A program made the translations under genes and the position numbers. A stretch of 5,995 bases of DNA from JBNJEM01 sp051745935 (GTDB lineage: Bacteria > Planctomycetota > Planctomycetia > Pirellulales > Pirellulaceae): positions 1-5,995 of the forward strand of contig JBNJEM010000505.1 in assembly GCA_051745935.1 (NCBI GenBank), given 5' to 3'. The notes under the pieces are model-generated. The model did not search any database, was not told where the DNA came from, and was given only the letters and a program-made list of their open reading frames with translations. Of this stretch, positions 5,515 through 5,995 are shown piece after piece. Every line of letters begins with the position of its first letter. Positions within the stretch are counted from its first letter, which is position 1.

Positions 5515-5995
5515 TCAGCCCCAGCAGCCTTGGTTCGCGCCCCAGGACGCCCTGTAACGTGTTCGAAACAGCGAGTGTGCCAACGTGATTCGCCAGATCG
5601 AGCGGTCGCGCATCTTCCGCTTGAGCATCGCTGGCGGATCAAAGCAAACACGCCACTCGTACCGGCCCCGCTCCACAAAAACCCCCCCGCCTGCCCAGCT
5701 CGCGAAGGCCCATCCCCGCTCACCCTCGCTGCCGCCCCCTGACAACCCGCCAACCTCGAGCGTCAAACGCACATTCACATTCTTCGACAGTGGGCGGGTG
5801 GAGTCAATGGCGTGGTCTCGCTTTGCCGGTGAATTGGGTGGGGCGGGGATAGCACCCGAGTGGCCGGCACGGATCCGGCCCCACTCGCCGCGTTGCTTAG
5901 GACTCGTCCAGGAATAAGTTGCCGATTTTGGCGCGGCGAGGACAAGACTGGCAAGGAAGGCGAAGCAGGCGTATTGGTCTATACGTCGATGCAGC
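5515..5995 (-). CDS. Hypothetical secreted protein, partial (start beyond right edge)
   Basis: The minus-strand frame is open from the window edge to TGA at 5517-5515, 160 codons, with GC-rich third positions. Near the edge it reads LHRRIDQYACFAFLASLVLA followed by APKSATYSW: arginines, a hydrophobic core and a small-residue region, as in a Sec signal peptide. This suggests the true start lies just outside the window. The remainder has RPLSKNVNVRLTLEVGG, GWAFASWAGGGVFVERGRYE and WRVCFDPPAMLKRKM, which look beta-rich and basic. No family is recognised. An internal GTG at 5778 is possible but lacks a good binding site and would discard the signal. It sits 86 bp upstream of the CbiA-like gene on the same strand, so the two may share a transcript. 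A competing plus-strand frame (5585-5917) is less protein-like. Confidence 0.45.
   Translation of the reverse strand, partial: LHRRIDQYACFAFLASLVLAAPKSATYSWTSPKQRGEWGRIRAGHSGAIPAPPNSPAKRDHAIDSTRPLSKNVNVRLTLEVGGLSGGGSEGERGWAFASWAGGGVFVERGRYEWRVCFDPPAMLKRKMRDRSIWRITLAHSLFRTRYRASWGANQGCWG

Noticed and set aside
5585..5917. Plus-strand open frame of 110 codons
   Set aside because: It is proline/arginine-rich and low complexity; the overlapping minus-strand frame is longer and has a signal-peptide-like beginning. Not fully excluded.
1..5995. CRISPR array, transposase, riboswitch or rRNA
   Set aside because: No regularly spaced repeats, no transposase motifs and no rRNA text were seen. The only direct tandem repeat is the two-copy 12-bp unit near the integrase.

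Overview
The window looks like planctomycete chromosomal DNA, probably from the Pirellulales. That is inferred from the type of tyrosine integrase, an exported gluconolactonase-like protein, and an intergenic repeat of a kind I associate with planctomycetes. No 16S rRNA or other taxonomic marker is present.

Left part (1-2627): a compact minus-strand block that looks like one end of an integrated element. Read in transcription order it holds a 381-aa tyrosine recombinase (2479-1334), a 178-aa protein of unknown function with winged-helix-like character whose ATG overlaps the integrase stop, a hairpin plus T-run terminator, a 169-aa unknown protein, and a GTG-started AlpA/excisionase-type helix-turn-helix protein that overlaps it by 8 nt and runs off the left edge. 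The integrase has Gly in place of the first catalytic Arg and Tyr in place of the His of the HxxR box. The spacer between the integrase and the next gene carries a 12-bp perfect tandem repeat and a 7-bp inverted repeat.

Middle (2628-3705): a complete tRNA-Lys(CTT) on the plus strand with a TATAAT box just upstream and a terminator-like hairpin downstream. It is followed by an exported SMP-30/gluconolactonase-family beta-propeller protein. The element lies on the 5' side of the tRNA, the reverse of the usual arrangement.

Right part (3706-5995): a gene-free convergent spacer with two clear inverted repeats, then a full-length minus-strand homologue of cobyrinate a,c-diamide synthase (CbiA/CobB). 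Its Walker A motif and glutaminase cysteine are both replaced, so it is probably a pseudoenzyme; this is the most interesting item here. Its last ten codons and stop lie in a repeat-like hairpin sequence. Upstream on the same strand, a 160-codon open frame with a signal-peptide-like start enters from the right edge.

How the parts relate: the left genes form an integration/regulation module. The SGL gene and the CbiA-like gene converge and show no evident functional link.
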